Assembly: GCF_030867095.1 (NCBI RefSeq)
Contig: NC_081824.1
Coordinates: 235,936,719 to 236,000,718 of the forward strand
Direction of reading: 5' to 3'
Length of the DNA: 64,000 nt
Origin: Alligator mississippiensis
Taxonomy: Eukaryota > Chordata > Crocodylia > Alligatoridae
The translations under genes were made by a program, and so were the position numbers. How positions within the stretch are numbered: position 1 is the first letter of the stretch; every line of letters starts with the position of its first letter. Of this stretch, positions 12,401 through 22,035 are shown one piece after another. The notes beneath the pieces are model-generated. The model was not told the origin of the DNA, searched no databases, and worked only from the letters and a program-made list of their open reading frames with translations.

Positions 12401-15400
12401 CTACCCTGGAAATCTTCAAGAGGAGACTAGATGGTCACCTTGCTGGGGTCACCTGGCCCCAGTTATCTTTCCTGCCTAGTGCAGGGGGGCTAGACCCGAT
12501 GATATTGCGAGGTCCCTTCCAGGCCCTTACAATCTATGAATCTCCTCCCTCTCCCCACATACGTCTCTGGGGTTTTAAGTTACATGTGGCTGTTCTAAGA
12601 GCTGCATCACTGAATCTTGCCTACAGCCGTAATATTTGAACCTGTGCCATTCAATGTGTAAAATTAACAAGTAATTAATAATGTGTAAAAAGTAACATGT
12701 TTGTTTGGGTTTGGTTTTCTTTGGAGGAGGAGAGGGTTTGTTTCTATGGAGTAAATGTTTTGTTTATCCTCTCCACCCAACCTGTCTTCTCTCTTCCTAC
12801 AGAATGTACATTACTTGGGTACTGATATAAGTGATTCACAGCTCCAAGGTGCATGCAAGAATGTTAAGGCTGCAGACTTGATGGATAAAATTGAGTTACT
12901 TAAAGCTTCTGTGATAGGTAATGTTTGGAAATACTGCAAATCATAAAGCAGATACTAAGGATTGTAGCAGTTCCAGAAATTATAGTTAATGCTGAGAATT
13001 ACAGTACAGTAAAACCAAGATTTTCCATTTGTAACTGGGGACTTTCCTTAATGGTTGTGACATGCTATCTTTTTCTGTTCTCTCCCCTTTGTGTTGTGAT
13101 AAAAAAACTATCTGAATATAGGGCACTGTAAACATTAATTCTGTACCTTAATGTGATATTTCAAGTTTAAAAAAGATATTGGTGCATTAGGTAAAAGTTC
13201 TAGACACTATCATAATAGCAGAAAAAAGTGCTATGAATGCAGCTTGTAACAGAGTTTTTAGCAAAGAAACTGCCATAATAACTTGTTAAATTACATGGTG
13301 AATTATTCTCTTCGGCAGTTAATATATTTTTAATGGCCTTAGTTGTTTTTATTGGAAGATGCTGTTAGTTTGTTTTCAGTTTCTGGACTTAAGAGAAGGT
13401 AATTGCTTTGACAGTCTGGACAAACCCTCCAAACCTGGCCCTGAACTATCCTTCTGAAACACTATCCCCATATTACAGCAGATAGCATAATCCCTCCCCA
13501 CCTTTGTCTGACACCTTCACAGCTTTTTGTACATTGAAGATGGAGGATGATATATATTTATTCTTTACTTGTAAAACCTATTTCATACCTGATTGGCTTT
13601 AGACCCCTTAACTTGGCTTGGTGTATAGAAGTAGTCTGATCTCAAACCATCCCTGTGTTGAGCAAGTAGTCAATGCCTTGTGTTTTATATCTTAGTCATT
13701 GGTCAGAATATGTCAATGCTATGCTATTTTGAGAAAGATTGCATAGCTGTCTATTTCAGTTGTACTGAAGTGGTTTACTTTAACTCTGGACCCAAGGACA
13801 TTCTGGGAAACAGCTAAAGCCATTCTCAAGAGATTGACCTTCTCAGATAGCTCAGGTGCATGGAAAAATAGTAATTCATAGAGCTGGCATGGAAAACTCA
13901 AGCAGTTGTGGAAAATTCAAACACAGCAGCCCAAATAAAATTGAAATGAATTGGCAATAGCCAGGCCTACCTGCAACCAGATTTTATTAAAAATCTAACA
14001 TGTCACTTTCCATTAACATGATTGCATCAGTTTCCTTCTAATGAAAGAGAATGTGTCCATGCTGGGGTTTGTTTGGAGTTTGTATCTGGATCCATCAACA
14101 GACAGACACCATACCATTTTATTGCCTGTGAATAGCTGTTTTAGATGCATCTTGCACCTGTGAAAAGTGCTTGAAGGTGTTAGGAACACATTCTGATGAC
14201 ACCTGCTGCTGGATGGCTGACTTGCATGTTTAATGCAGATTCTCAACCAGGGAGTCACAGTATCCTGGGGTGCTGTTAGATCTTTTGAAGAGTGTCATGA
14301 GGATGTAAGTGCAAGCTCACATCCCCTGCCTGGCCAGTCTCCTACCCCACTGCCCAGCCCCTCTGCTAGGAGGAAAGCACTGTAATGCATACTCTGTTTT
14401 TTTAAATTGGATAGCACACAATTTCGCAAAAGTTATGAATAGAGGTGCGCCAATATATTGGTCCGTATCGTATTGGCACTGATAAAGGATAATTGCTATT
14501 ATCAACAATCAGCTTTTTTTGGCCAATAATGTCACTGATTAAATACTGTGTGCATGCATGCGGATGCAGCATGCACACGGCCACGAATGCAACCCAGCAG
14601 CTTGGAGAGCATCATCCAGCCGGTAAGTCTGGGGGGAAGCCCCACTCCCTCACCACCATGAAGGTATCAAAGACTGAGAGATTTAATAACAACCTTCAAC
14701 TACCTGAAGGCTGGTTCCAAAGAGGATGGGGCTACACTGTTCTCAGTGGTGGCAGATGGCAGAACAAGAACCAATGGTCTCAAGTTGCAGCAAGGGAAGT
14801 TTAAACATTAGGAAAAACTTCCTCATGAGAAGGGTGGTAAAACACTGGAACAGGCTACCCAGAGAGGTTTTAGAATATCCATCCTTGGAGGTTTTTAAGA
14901 CTCAGACAAAGATTTGGCTGGGAAGATTTAGTTCGGGATGGTTCTGCTTTCAGTAGAGTGTTGGACTAGATCACCTGAGGTCTCTTCCAACCTTAATTTT
15001 CTATGATTCTGTGATTTTCTATAAATCCATATGGAGATTGACTTCATAATTGTAATACTTCTCTCTGTCATTGACACCACCTTCTTAGTCTGTGGTGTGG
15101 ATTCTCTTGGAGATGAAAGACATTTGGGTTGGAGCAGGGTTCAAGACTCCTTTTGTGATCAGGTCTAAGTGTTCAGTCTGTGAAAGGTATACAGGTTATA
15201 TTAGTCTACAGGCAAAAGAAACCAGAACTCATGGCAGAGGTGATATCTTTTATTAGACAACTAGATATTTGCAAAAAAAGTCTTTATTTGCAAGCTTTTG
15301 GGCGCACACACCCTTCAGGCATAGGAAAATGCAAAGATTATAATATTTCTCCTATGTAGAAATGAATTTCCATATTTCACAGGAGAGCTGAAGGTGTTGT

Positions 15401-18400
15401 AAGATAGATCTGGTTGGAATAGTTCATTTTGTGCACAGGAGCGTATGTGCTGGCCCAGCAGACTCATAATATTGAAGAGTTAAATGCTCTCAGAGAGAGG
15501 ATCTTTATTTTCAATGTACTTGAACTACAGCTACTAGCTAATTGCCTTCTTTTCTAAGTAAACATAAGAATTTGACTTTTTATTCTGCAGCATTGCCATT
15601 ACCTTCAGAAAGCATTGATGTTGTCATTTCGGATGTTCCTTTTGGGAAAAAGTTCACAATAACAAAAGACATAAAACTTGTACCAGACATTCTTCGAGAA
15701 ATGGAAAGGTATGTGTAATATTTGAAAGACTTTTGAAGGTCATATGATCTTGATCATTAAAAAGAAAATAAATAGAAAGAGGGAGAGTTTTATTTATTCT
15801 AAATGATCCCTATCCTGTGGTCTGGACCTAAAAACTTATTCACAGAAATCCTGTTCATGTTGCTTATTTTACTTCTCATAAAACTGCCTCTGCAGACTGT
15901 CACTGAAGGGACTACATCTCTCCCCTGGCAAACCATGGAAGCTCTGACAGCAGTGAGAGCTGTCAGGGAACATCCCTGGTATGCATCCTTGATAGATGTT
16001 CGTGAACTGAGTGTCTCTTTTTCCTAGTCTGTGGTGACAGAACTTCCCCCTCTCCCTGCTCTTAACGAGTATAGGTCTGTTTCTCTCTCTTCATATGTGG
16101 GTATAGCTTACTGGTATTTTGTCTTTTCAGACAAATTTTTGTCTTGACCTTTTTTGCTGCTGGCTGGGATTTCTGTGGTGGAGTCCAAGAAGCTTATGGC
16201 TCTCTAAGTGGGATATTCATATTCGATTCTCATGTTTGGTGATACTGAAAAAGACTTAAGATATTTTTAATAAAAGCAGCAGTAACTGTATTCCAGTTTT
16301 ATTTTGATGGTATTATTTTGGCAAAAATGGAGGGATTATTTGTTCAAGCCTAGATGCATTTGAAAGTAGAGTTAGACCATGGGACAGACTTGTAAGGTTT
16401 GGGGGGTTTTTGTGGGTTGGTTTTTTTTTTTTAATCCAGGTCTTTTTCATTAAATCACAGGTTCTTAGCATGGGCTTTACAAACAGAACAAATTTTAGGC
16501 TATTGGCACCCTCCCTTTCTTTATGGTTTAGGAAGGAGGGATCGTGGTATGGAAAAGGTTGAGCCGTTTTATTAGAGTTTACCTTTGTTAGACCAGTAGA
16601 GTAACAACTTATACTTATTCAGTACTTGGCCTTGGCTTTGTTTAAAATTCTTCGGGGTTTTGTTTTCCTTTCCTTAGTGGATCCTCCTGAGCAAGGGATT
16701 TTCTTGTGAACAAGAAAGTAGTAGCTGCCTGAGAAAACCCACTAGTACTAGTCAGCTGTTCCCTTCTGTTTTACTTGTTCACTCTGAGCAGAGTAAGGAT
16801 AGTGGCTTTGGATGGAGATTTTGTGTGGCTTCCCCCCATTCCTCCCACCATTAGGTTCAGACTTAGAGTGGTTCTTGCTCCACTGGCTTCTTAGAAGTGA
16901 ATTGATACTAAGGCTAACTAGGTCAGTGGTTCTCAACCTTTTTGTACCTTTTTCCCTCGTTTTATGCGGTACATGCATTCCCAGAAAACTACATAACTCA
17001 AATTCGCGAAAAGGGAACCTGGTTTATAAGTTAACAAATAGGGATACATTCCCACAGTGGTGAGGGAGGGAGCGAGGCTGGGGCTAGGGAAGGGGTGGGT
17101 AGAGGGGCGCGAGCAGGTGGCATTGGCTGCTCCCGGGGCTGCAGGGAGAAGCAAAGCAGAAGGAACTGTCAGTGGGCGCGGGGTGGGGGGCACGGCCCTT
17201 GCTGCTATACGCACCCTGGGAGGGCTGCCGCTGTGTGCTGGTCTCTGCACCCTGCTGCCATTGCCCTGGGAGCCACGCAATGCTATGCTGTGCCGCCACG
17301 GGGCAGGCAGGGGACATAGCGCAGCTAGCGCATGACTCCTGAGGTAAAGGCAGCAAGGCACAGAGCCCCAGGCTGCAGTGGCAACCTGTTTCTGTCCTGT
17401 GCACAAATCCAGGGGGCATGTGCCCCCCAATGCCTCTCCCAGGGTGTGTGCAGCGGCGGGAGTCCCCCTGTGCTCATGGCTCCGTCCCATGACCTGCCCT
17501 GGCCCCAGGGCCCCATTCACTCCAGCCCCTACCCCTGGTTCTGCCTCTGTCTCACTTGCTCCCTCACCGTGGGGGCCTCAACCTCCCCCCCGCATGCCGC
17601 TTCCCTCCCCCACACCCCTTCCCCTTCACACACTTGCCTGCTGGGCACTGCTCCACATGCCGCCGGGGTGTGTTCCTGGCCGCCTGCAGGCTGTGGCTAC
17701 GTGTCTGTGCACCCCTCTACACACACTGTAGCCATCTAAGTCTGCATCTGGGCTGCCCTGCAGTCCTCTATGCTGCCACCACTGCTCTGCAGGGCAGCCC
17801 AGAGGTGGTGGTGATGACAGCAGAGTAGAGCCCAGGCGTGGGCTCCAAAACTATGTGCACTATTAACACATTAAAAAAAATTAATGTGAACAACAATTAA
17901 CACATTAATCATGTGTTAACCACGATTAATTCACAGTCCTAATCAGGACCCATTTGTAAATATCCATGGACGGTCCTGACCAGTAAATAGTTTAAGTAGA
18001 AATCACACAAGTATTTTGGGCTCAAAATACTTGTATTGCACACAAGTTTAAAGCAGCTCAACAGCCTTAATTTTAAAGACAGAAATCAACATCTATAGGA
18101 AAACAGTAACAGCAATATCAACATGTGGTCCTCCATTACTCCCAGGTGACATTCATCATTGTTCATTTTGCATACTGCAGTGCTGATAACCCTCAATCCT
18201 GATTCGCAGCCCCCTGGCCAAGCCAGTGCCCTTCAGTCCCAACCCACAGTCCTCCACCCTCCCACCCCCAGCCCTGCTGATGTCCCTTGCTCCTGACTGG
18301 GTGCCCCACCCCCCATACCCAGGCCCTAACCCCCCCACTGTGTGGGGTGGGAGCGTGCGGCAAGGGAAGACGGGTGTGCCCACAGTGAGCACAGGGCTGC

Positions 18401-20268
18401 AGCCTGCCCAGACCAGCATGGGCAAGAGCTGCTACTATGGCCCAGCTGATGGGACCCAAAGCAGGGTGTCAAAATGTTTTGCTGCTGCTGCTGACCATGT
18501 CACCAGGGCCCCTGCATCAGCCGCACCACCAGCAGCAGGAGGAGCAAGGCAGGGTGCCGGGGCAGCTGTGCTGCCCTCCCCTCCTCCTGTTGTTAACTGC
18601 TTGTGTGCCAGGCTGCAGCTCTACCTTGCTGCCATGGTCTGGCTACCACTGGTCCCCTTATGCCGCCAGTGCTGCCCACCACTCCACCTCCCCTCCAGGG
18701 TAGAGCCGTGGCCCGAGAGGAGCAGTAGTGGTGGGAGGAGGTGAAGGCAATTGAGGTGTTTCTTCCCCCCCCTGCCCCGCCCCCAGCTGTTACTCCTCAC
18801 GCTGCTGCTGGTGTGACTGGTGCAGGGGTCCCAGCAGCAACAGCAGCAGCAGGTCTCAGTGCCCTGCTCTGGGTCCCAGAGGTGGCTCTTGCCTATGCTG
18901 GTCAGCCAGGCTGCAACCCCATGGCACTCTGCCAGCCTACAAGTGAAAGCCCATGGTTTCACATGGTTTTTCTCCTGTAAAGGAGACAATCCATTGTTTT
19001 TGAACATTTTTCCATGATTGTTTGTGACCCTTTCATATATTCTTGTGACCCACTTTTGTGTTGTGACCCACGGGTTGGGAAACACTGAACATGACTCCTT
19101 TCTTTAGATCAGGGGTTTTCAACCTTTTTTGGTTGATGTACTCCCGGCGGCTGGTCAAGAAGCAGGGAGTCCTCTGGCCAGTCAAGGTGGGGTGGGGAGT
19201 GTCCCCTGGTGGGTGATGGACAAGGGGGGGAGGGTGTCCAAGAAGCGCTGGCAGCAAAACCAGAAGTGCTTCTCCACACCACTGCCATGTATCCCCTGGG
19301 GCCTTCCCAAGTACTCCTAGGGGTGTGCCTACCCCTGGTTGACAACCCCTGCCTTAGATGAAACATCTGTAGGAATCAATGATGAATTCTAAAATGATTC
19401 TCCTTGACTTGTCCTATGGCAACAGTCAACTAAAAACTGCCTGATGTCCCTGCAAAGCTGTGTGCCATTCTGCAGAAGGTAGTGTTTCATTTGCGGTGTA
19501 GTTTAGAGCTTCCAGGGAAAAAGAAAACAACTCAAAGCCTCTGCCTCCATTAGTTAGACCTAGAAAAATTGTTTGAGGGAGATAATATTCTCATCAGTGT
19601 GTTGGACAGAGTTTTAAAAATGAAGTTAGACGTGTTACTATTATTATTATTGTTATTATTATTAATCATTTTCATTGGTTGAGGTCAGAAATACTGATGA
19701 GGTAATAAGGGTCCAGCTTTTCCATTTAGTAAAACTTTTACAAATAGTTGGATTTAACATTTGCAGTTAAATTTTATTAATTCAATTAAACACTTAAGGC
19801 CTTGCCATATAAAGTGTCAGGTTTTTTGTAATCTTTGATGCATTTGAGAAGTTTAGAAAAAACGAGGAATTTGGGAAGGATGTATGATTAACCATGTGTC
19901 TTGTCACTGACAGAGTGCTTCATGTTGGAGGGACTGTGGTCTTGTTGCTTAGCCAGGATCCTCACAAGTACGTCGATGGACCTATTGCTAATTATGTTGA
20001 AAACGATGCATCAGTTAATATCACTACTGATGACACAAATAAAACTGTTATAGCTACTGACTCGAATCCCAGGGAGGAAAATGGGAACCCACAGAGCATT
20101 TCTTCTTCAAATAAAAACATGGAAAGAGAACCCCACAACGATAAAATGAAATGTTTTGGGTCTTTGGTACTTGTGGACTCCCATGGAGTTAGTCTTGGAA
20201 AAACAAATGCTTTCATATGTAAATATAAGAAAATGCCTACATCTGGGGTCAACAGTATTCTTAAATAA
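3076..20268 (+). CDS. THUMPD2: THUMPD2, 3' eight coding exons (5' end outside window)
   Basis: Joined exons 3076-3476, 6662-6739, 9515-9567, 9958-10045, 11111-11182, 12803-12917, 15591-15708 and 19914-20268 give one uninterrupted frame of 425 residues plus stop; every junction is GT-AG and phases agree. In this partial numbering a Lys/Glu-rich linker covers about 25-113, the THUMP RNA-binding fold starts at about 114 (FTFRVSCRCSG), and the Rossmann methyltransferase carries the SAM loop DPMCGLGT (213-220), the acidic GTD (236-238) and the catalytic-type SDVPFG (282-287). The family enzyme works with TRMT112 and makes N2-methylguanosine in U6 snRNA; this is family knowledge. The human protein is about 503 residues, so roughly 85-90 N-terminal codons lie upstream of the window. 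I recognise it by its close match to remembered vertebrate THUMPD2. No frameshift or stop is seen. Confidence 0.95.
4180..4245 (+). repeat. LINE (CR1-like) 3'-end relic
   Basis: Reads GAGAGGATACTGGGCCAGAT, then GGACCTTCATTCT and an ACCCTGTATTACAG stretch. This matches the remembered tail common to many turtle and crocodilian LINE copies (gatactgggctagatggacc...gacccagtatggcag). Only about 65 bases are recognisable. Confidence 0.5.
5778..6597. mobile_element. Element with 211-bp inverted terminal arms
   Basis: Bases 5778-5988 reappear as the reverse complement at 6386-6597 with roughly 90 percent identity: both arms contain GGCACAGATACAG at the outer end, GAATATATAGTGCAGTATGA further in and TTCTTGGTCAAAA at the inner end. 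The 397-base spacer contains a hairpin at 6111-6174 (GTAGGAAGCTGAA and its complement) and sequence resembling the tRNA-like modules seen at 33355-33935. The flanks, AACTAT and ACCTAT, may be a decayed target duplication. No transposase is present and the superfamily is unknown. Confidence 0.75.
6662..6739 (+). CDS. THUMPD2: THUMPD2 exon: THUMP domain core
   Basis: 78 bases, phase 0 to 0, encoding 26 residues including VGRMIGVTLLKQFGW and KADLRNPDLE. The WKADLRNP stretch is the characteristic THUMP motif of THUMPD2 and THUMPD3. The acceptor follows an uninterrupted T tract of about 20 bases and CTAG; the donor is GAG/GTAAAT. It begins about 65 bases after the 5778-6597 inverted-repeat element, so that insertion sits very near the branch-point region. 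Confidence 0.95.
7532..8031. mobile_element. Palindromic hAT MITE with perfect 8-bp TSD
   Basis: Starts CAGGGATGGGCAAAGTCC, ends with the complement of CAGGGTGGGCAAAATGG, and is flanked on both sides by GTCTTGAT (7524-7531 and 8032-8039), the 8-bp duplication expected of hAT transposition. The arms are similar inverted copies: each contains TTTCC[CT]AGCAG-type sequence and GGTTTCCATGGAGACCCC-like sequence. The interior is G/C-rich and yields long spurious reading frames on both strands. A second copy in opposite orientation is at 29691-30174. Confidence 0.88.
8540..8625 (-). mobile_element. hAT terminal fragment
   Basis: Read on the minus strand it starts CAGGGGCGGGCAATTATTTC and continues GAGTTTTGGCAAGTCATCAA, matching the element at 953 in the opposite orientation. 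Only the terminal part is recognisable. Confidence 0.65.
9515..9567 (+). CDS. THUMPD2: THUMPD2 exon: end of THUMP domain
   Basis: 53 bases encoding IFVHLNDEYSVVGIPVF plus two bases of a split Arg codon. The acceptor is TTTCAG and the donor is CAG/GTAGAT. It continues the THUMP strand (IFVHLND) and the VGIPVFR turn conserved across vertebrate THUMPD2. Confidence 0.94.
9568..9957 (+). other. THUMPD2: THUMPD2 intron
   Basis: A 390-base A/T-rich intron. Nothing beyond splice sites (GTAGAT and TTTGCAG) is recognisable. Confidence 0.9.
9958..10045 (+). CDS. THUMPD2: THUMPD2 exon: linker into methyltransferase domain
   Basis: 88 bases. The first base completes the Arg codon and 29 further codons encode LPLSNREYIKTAGLRSTIAW and then AMASLAEIS. 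The REYIKTAGLRSTIAWAM helix is the conserved entry into the Rossmann fold. The acceptor is TTTGCAG and the donor is AGT/GTAAGC. Confidence 0.95.
10046..11110 (+). other. THUMPD2: THUMPD2 intron
   Basis: 1,065 bases. 10390-10770 is G/C-rich, has a C7/G7 pair near 10700-10730 and ends in TTGAGTAAATATGG, so it is probably a degraded DNA transposon. The rest has no identifiable feature. Confidence 0.75.
11111..11182 (+). CDS. THUMPD2: THUMPD2 exon: SAM-binding motif I
   Basis: 72 bases, 24 codons, phase 0 to 0. It encodes AGAFVLDPMCGLGTILLEAA. DPMCGLGT is the glycine-rich S-adenosylmethionine loop (motif I) of this Trm11/THUMPD methyltransferase class. The acceptor is TTTGTAG and the donor is CCT/GTAAGT. 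Confidence 0.96.
11183..12802 (+). other. THUMPD2: THUMPD2 intron with CR1 insertion
   Basis: 1,620 bases, about half of it a CR1 LINE (11788-12542). The flanks at 11200-11780 and 12545-12800 show nothing recognisable. Confidence 0.85.
11788..12542 (+). mobile_element. CR1 LINE, 5'-truncated, with RT C-terminal remnant
   Basis: The + strand stays open from 11790 to 12290 and encodes the CR1 ORF2 C-terminal region: KVLHLETNN, TTERDLGVIIDQRM, RLQLKYCIQFWAPHF, LERVQRRATHVIRDL and GLGRLSLKKRKLRGDLVAAY. The frame is then lost (the homologous RLWNKLPPEVVQSPTLEIFK follows in another frame), so the copy is inactive. The 3' end reads GGTCCCTTCCAGGCCCTTAC followed by AATCTATGAATC, a CR1-style tail. 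It lacks the RT catalytic core and endonuclease. Confidence 0.9.
12803..12917 (+). CDS. THUMPD2: THUMPD2 exon: Rossmann motif II/III
   Basis: 115 bases encoding NVHYLGTDISDSQLQGACKN and the following helix and strand (AADLMDKIELLKASVI) plus one base of a split codon. GTD supplies the acidic residue that normally binds the SAM ribose. The acceptor is CTACAG and the donor is TAG/GTAATG. It lies 260 bases downstream of the CR1 insertion that fills much of the preceding intron. Confidence 0.95.
14238..14305 (+). mobile_element. hAT terminal fragment
   Basis: Reads GCAGATTCTCAACCAGGGAG and then GTCACAGTATCCTGGGG. This is a diverged form of the CAGTGGTTCTCAACC hAT terminus. No right end was found. 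Confidence 0.45.
14433..14655 (+). mobile_element. hAT foldback family fragment (TAGAGGTGCGCC end)
   Basis: Begins TAGAGGTGCGCCAATATATT, then has GGCCAATAATGTCA and AGCATCATCCAGCCGGTAAG, matching the left arms at 40209 and 51435. The rest of the element is missing and CR1 sequence follows directly, so it was either interrupted by or truncated at the CR1. Confidence 0.65.
14655..15018 (+). mobile_element. CR1 LINE 3' end
   Basis: Contains GAGAGATTTAATAACAACCT, GGTCTCAAGTTGCAGCAAGG, ATTAGGAAAAACTTCCTCAT and TTGGACTAGATCACCTGAGG, and ends CTATGATTCTGTGATTTTCT, the octamer-like ATTCTRTG tail that defines CR1 3' ends. It is non-coding or frame-broken and 5'-truncated. It is a different subfamily from the copy at 11788 because tail and consensus differ. 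Confidence 0.93.
15190..15322 (+). repeat. Unclassified interspersed repeat, family R1
   Basis: Contains GATATCTTTTATTAGACAAC, then GCAAGCTTTTGGGCGCACAC and CCTTCAGGC. The order TCTTTTATT-rGACCAACT, then AAGCTTTTG, then CTTCATCAGGC recurs at 48433-48565 and 60275-60388. This looks like a SINE or MITE tail common in reptiles; I cannot assign a class. Confidence 0.5.
15591..15708 (+). CDS. THUMPD2: THUMPD2 exon: catalytic motif IV
   Basis: 118 bases. Two bases complete an Ala codon, then 38 codons, then two bases of a split Arg codon. The product includes LPLPSESIDVVISDVPFGKK. The SDVPFG box occupies the place of the D/N-PPY/PFG catalytic motif IV of N2-guanine methyltransferases. The acceptor is CTGCAG and the donor is AAG/GTATGT. 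Confidence 0.96.
16924..19086. mobile_element. Nested hAT elements, G/C-rich interior
   Basis: Left edge CAGTGGTTCTCAACCTTTTT at 16924; right edge at 19086 is the complement of CAGTGTTTCCCAACCCGTGG. Inside, 17057-17830 has the G/C-rich interior shared with 40209-41147 and 51435-52366 (a GTGAGGGAGGGAG block near 17059 and its complement near 17570; a CACAAATCCAGGGGGCATGT motif near 17402). 17860-17939 is another hAT end (complement of TAGGACTGTGAATTAATCGT). At least two insertions are therefore nested; individual boundaries are not resolved. Long reading frames here are compositional. Confidence 0.6.
19110..19351 (+). mobile_element. hAT MITE, 242 bp, 7/8 TSD
   Basis: Ends are CAGGGGTTTTCAACC and the complement of CAGGGGTTGTCAACC. 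The flanking octamers are CTTTAGAT (19102-19109) and CCTTAGAT (19352-19359), a target duplication with one mismatch. The interior contains GGTGTGCCTACCCCTGGTTG. It is non-coding. Confidence 0.85.
19633..19665. repeat. (TTA)n-rich microsatellite
   Basis: TTATTATTATTGTTATTATT repeat, about 33 bases, in the last THUMPD2 intron. An imperfect copy of the same motif lies at about 35603-35632. Confidence 0.8.
19914..20268 (+). CDS. THUMPD2: THUMPD2 last coding exon and stop
   Basis: Starts after CTGACAG and ends at TAA 20266-20268. It encodes VLHVGGTVVLLLSQDPHKY (a late Rossmann strand), a polar Asn/Asp/Ser/Glu-rich segment of about 60 residues, and the conserved C-terminal strands FGSLVLVDSHGVSLGKTNAF and ICKYKK. 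The polar insert between these two parts is known to be variable in the family. The exon is intact, with no downstream frame extension. Confidence 0.95.
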
Positions 20269-20449
20269 TGCTTGAATGAATTTGGTTCGATACATTTGAA
20301 AGTATAATTGTACTGAAATTTATGAACCCTGTTATTCTTAATTTTGGCAAACACTATGTTTATTATAAGCAGCTCTTGCTTTATTTTAAGTGTTAAATTA
20401 TTCCTTTTCCTTCTGATGCTTTACTTGCTAAAGAATCCCACATTTGGAC

Positions 20450-21545
20450 ACAGTAGGCATGTCTACATGTGCACATTTATTGAGCAGTAACCAAAAAATA
20501 CTGCACAGTATGGGCACATGTCTACATGTGCATGCCCGTAGTACTGCATAGTAACTATGGCGGCTTACATTGACTTGCGCATAAATTTGATACCTGCATG
20601 ATCCATGTAGCAAATTTATACCCAATTAGTTACTGCACAGTAACACACGTAGATGCCTTACTGCGCAGTAATACAGGAGCTCCCCAACTGGGGCTGCCCA
20701 GCCACTGGGGCCAGCTGGAGCCCAGCCCCAGGACTCCTGGCTGGCCCCCTCTGCTGCTGGGCTTGGCTGCTCTCTGGCAACCTCTAGCTGCAGGTTATAA
20801 AAGCCTGCAGCCATTTTATGACTTGGGGCACACACTCCAGGGAGCTGGCAGGAGCTGCCTGTGGCTGCAGCACCCCAGCAGGCCCTGTATGCCCCCACTG
20901 AAACTGCTGGCTTCACCAGTGGCGCAGCCAGGATGGAACCCACGTGCTCCGGCAGCTGGTGGTCGCAGTGGAGGGCTGGGTGGCAGACCAGTGTGCATGG
21001 TGGGCAAAGGACTTCATCTGGGAGGCTGCCCAGGAGGAGGTGCAGCTGTGGGCATGCCAGGCTCACTGGGCTGAGCTGGTGGCCCTGAAGCAGCAGCATG
21101 TGGAGCTGCTGGAGCAGCAGCTGGCCACCCAGAGGCTGTGCCCATGCCCCACTTTGCCTGGCCCCCCACTCTGGTCCCATAGGACCTGTCCTGCCCACTG
21201 CCCTGCAGGTCTTGCCCACTGCCCTGCAGCAGGCCCCTTGCAGCACCCTAAAGCAGGTCTCGTATTGTCTGCAGGCCACAGCCCCTGGACCCGCAGGGGA
21301 ACTGTCTATGGCTGTGGTGCTGGCTGCCTGCTGTTTGGCTCTCCGCCCAGGGTGGCTCCACCTCTCAGCCCCTTACAGATGTACTTGGGGACAGGGTCAG
21401 GCATGTCAAGTGTCTGTGAAATTTGGGGAACAGGATTTTTAGTGTTGGTGGGGAGGGTGGTGGAGGGGCACTCTGTGGGAGGGGGTTGTGTTTATTGAGG
21501 GAGGAGGGATGGGGTGTTTTGTTGTATTAATAAAGTTTGTACTGT
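20450..21545 (+). mobile_element. Decayed DNA transposon, possible PIF/Harbinger-type second ORF
   Basis: The left part has repeated ATGTCTACATGTGCA blocks (around 20460 and 20518) and palindromic TACTGCRCAGTAA motifs (around 20630 and 20658). A frame open from 20944 encodes LRQLVVAVEGWVADQCAWWA and a following Glu/Gln/Leu-rich segment (ELVALKQQHVELLEQQLATQ) that resembles the C-terminal coiled coil of Myb/SANT-like proteins carried by Harbinger elements. The resemblance is by eye only. It ends with AATAAA at 21529-21534 and a TGTGTGT stretch, like a poly(A) site. Confidence 0.4.
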
Positions 21546-21762
21546 TTGACCTTTGTGTGTGTCCTGGAGTGGTGCTGGGGGTGATCATAGGGTTGGGGGG
21601 GTGTGGGTGGCGGGGCAGGAGTGGGGAGTGCAGGAGGAGGGGGGCAGCCAGAGCCTCTTGCAGCTGTTGCCCTGGGCTTGGCACAGCTGGCAGGTGCGTG
21701 GCTGTCCTGGGGCCTGGGCGGCGAGGGGGCTTTCCACAGTTTTTTAAAGGAAGTTGTTAGGG

Positions 21763-22035
21763 CAGTGGTGCTCAATCTTCTGGCCCTATAGGCCAGATGA
21801 GTGACGTGGAACCTGTCTGTGAGCTGGATCAGGCATCACCCCAGGGGCACTGCCCTGCTCCTGCCTACTGCATGCTGGGACTCCGCATCTGATACAGCAC
21901 GTAAGGCCAAGGGCTCTCTCTGTCTTGAAATTTGGCTACAGGAGAGTGGTGCCACCCCTTCCTTGCCCCAGATTTCTGAACCAATGGGAAGCTTTGCGGG
22001 TGAGACAACGTGGCATAATGGGCCAGAGCTACAGT
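21763..22035 (+). mobile_element. hAT-type fragment
   Basis: Begins CAGTGGTGCTCAATCTTCTG and continues GGCCCTATAGGCCAGATGAG. This is the same terminus class as 27116-27400 and 54578-54781. The right end is poorly defined. Confidence 0.55.

Larger units (their letters stand above)
12918..15590 (+). other. THUMPD2: THUMPD2 intron
   Basis: 2,673 bases. 12920-14220 shows no named feature. Then come a hAT fragment (14238-14305), a TAGAGGTGCRCC hAT fragment (14433-14655), a CR1 3' end (14655-15018) and an unclassified interspersed repeat (15190-15322). Confidence 0.8.
15709..19913 (+). other. THUMPD2: THUMPD2 intron, densely nested repeats
   Basis: 4,205 bases. 15720-16920 shows nothing nameable. 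16924-19090 is a nest of G/C-rich hAT material and 19110-19351 is a complete hAT MITE. 19360-19910 is unique-looking, with a TTATTATT tract at 19633-19665. Confidence 0.75.

Noticed and set aside
20626..21279. 217-codon minus-strand frame
   Set aside because: Antisense to the transposon frame at 20944; no recognisable protein.
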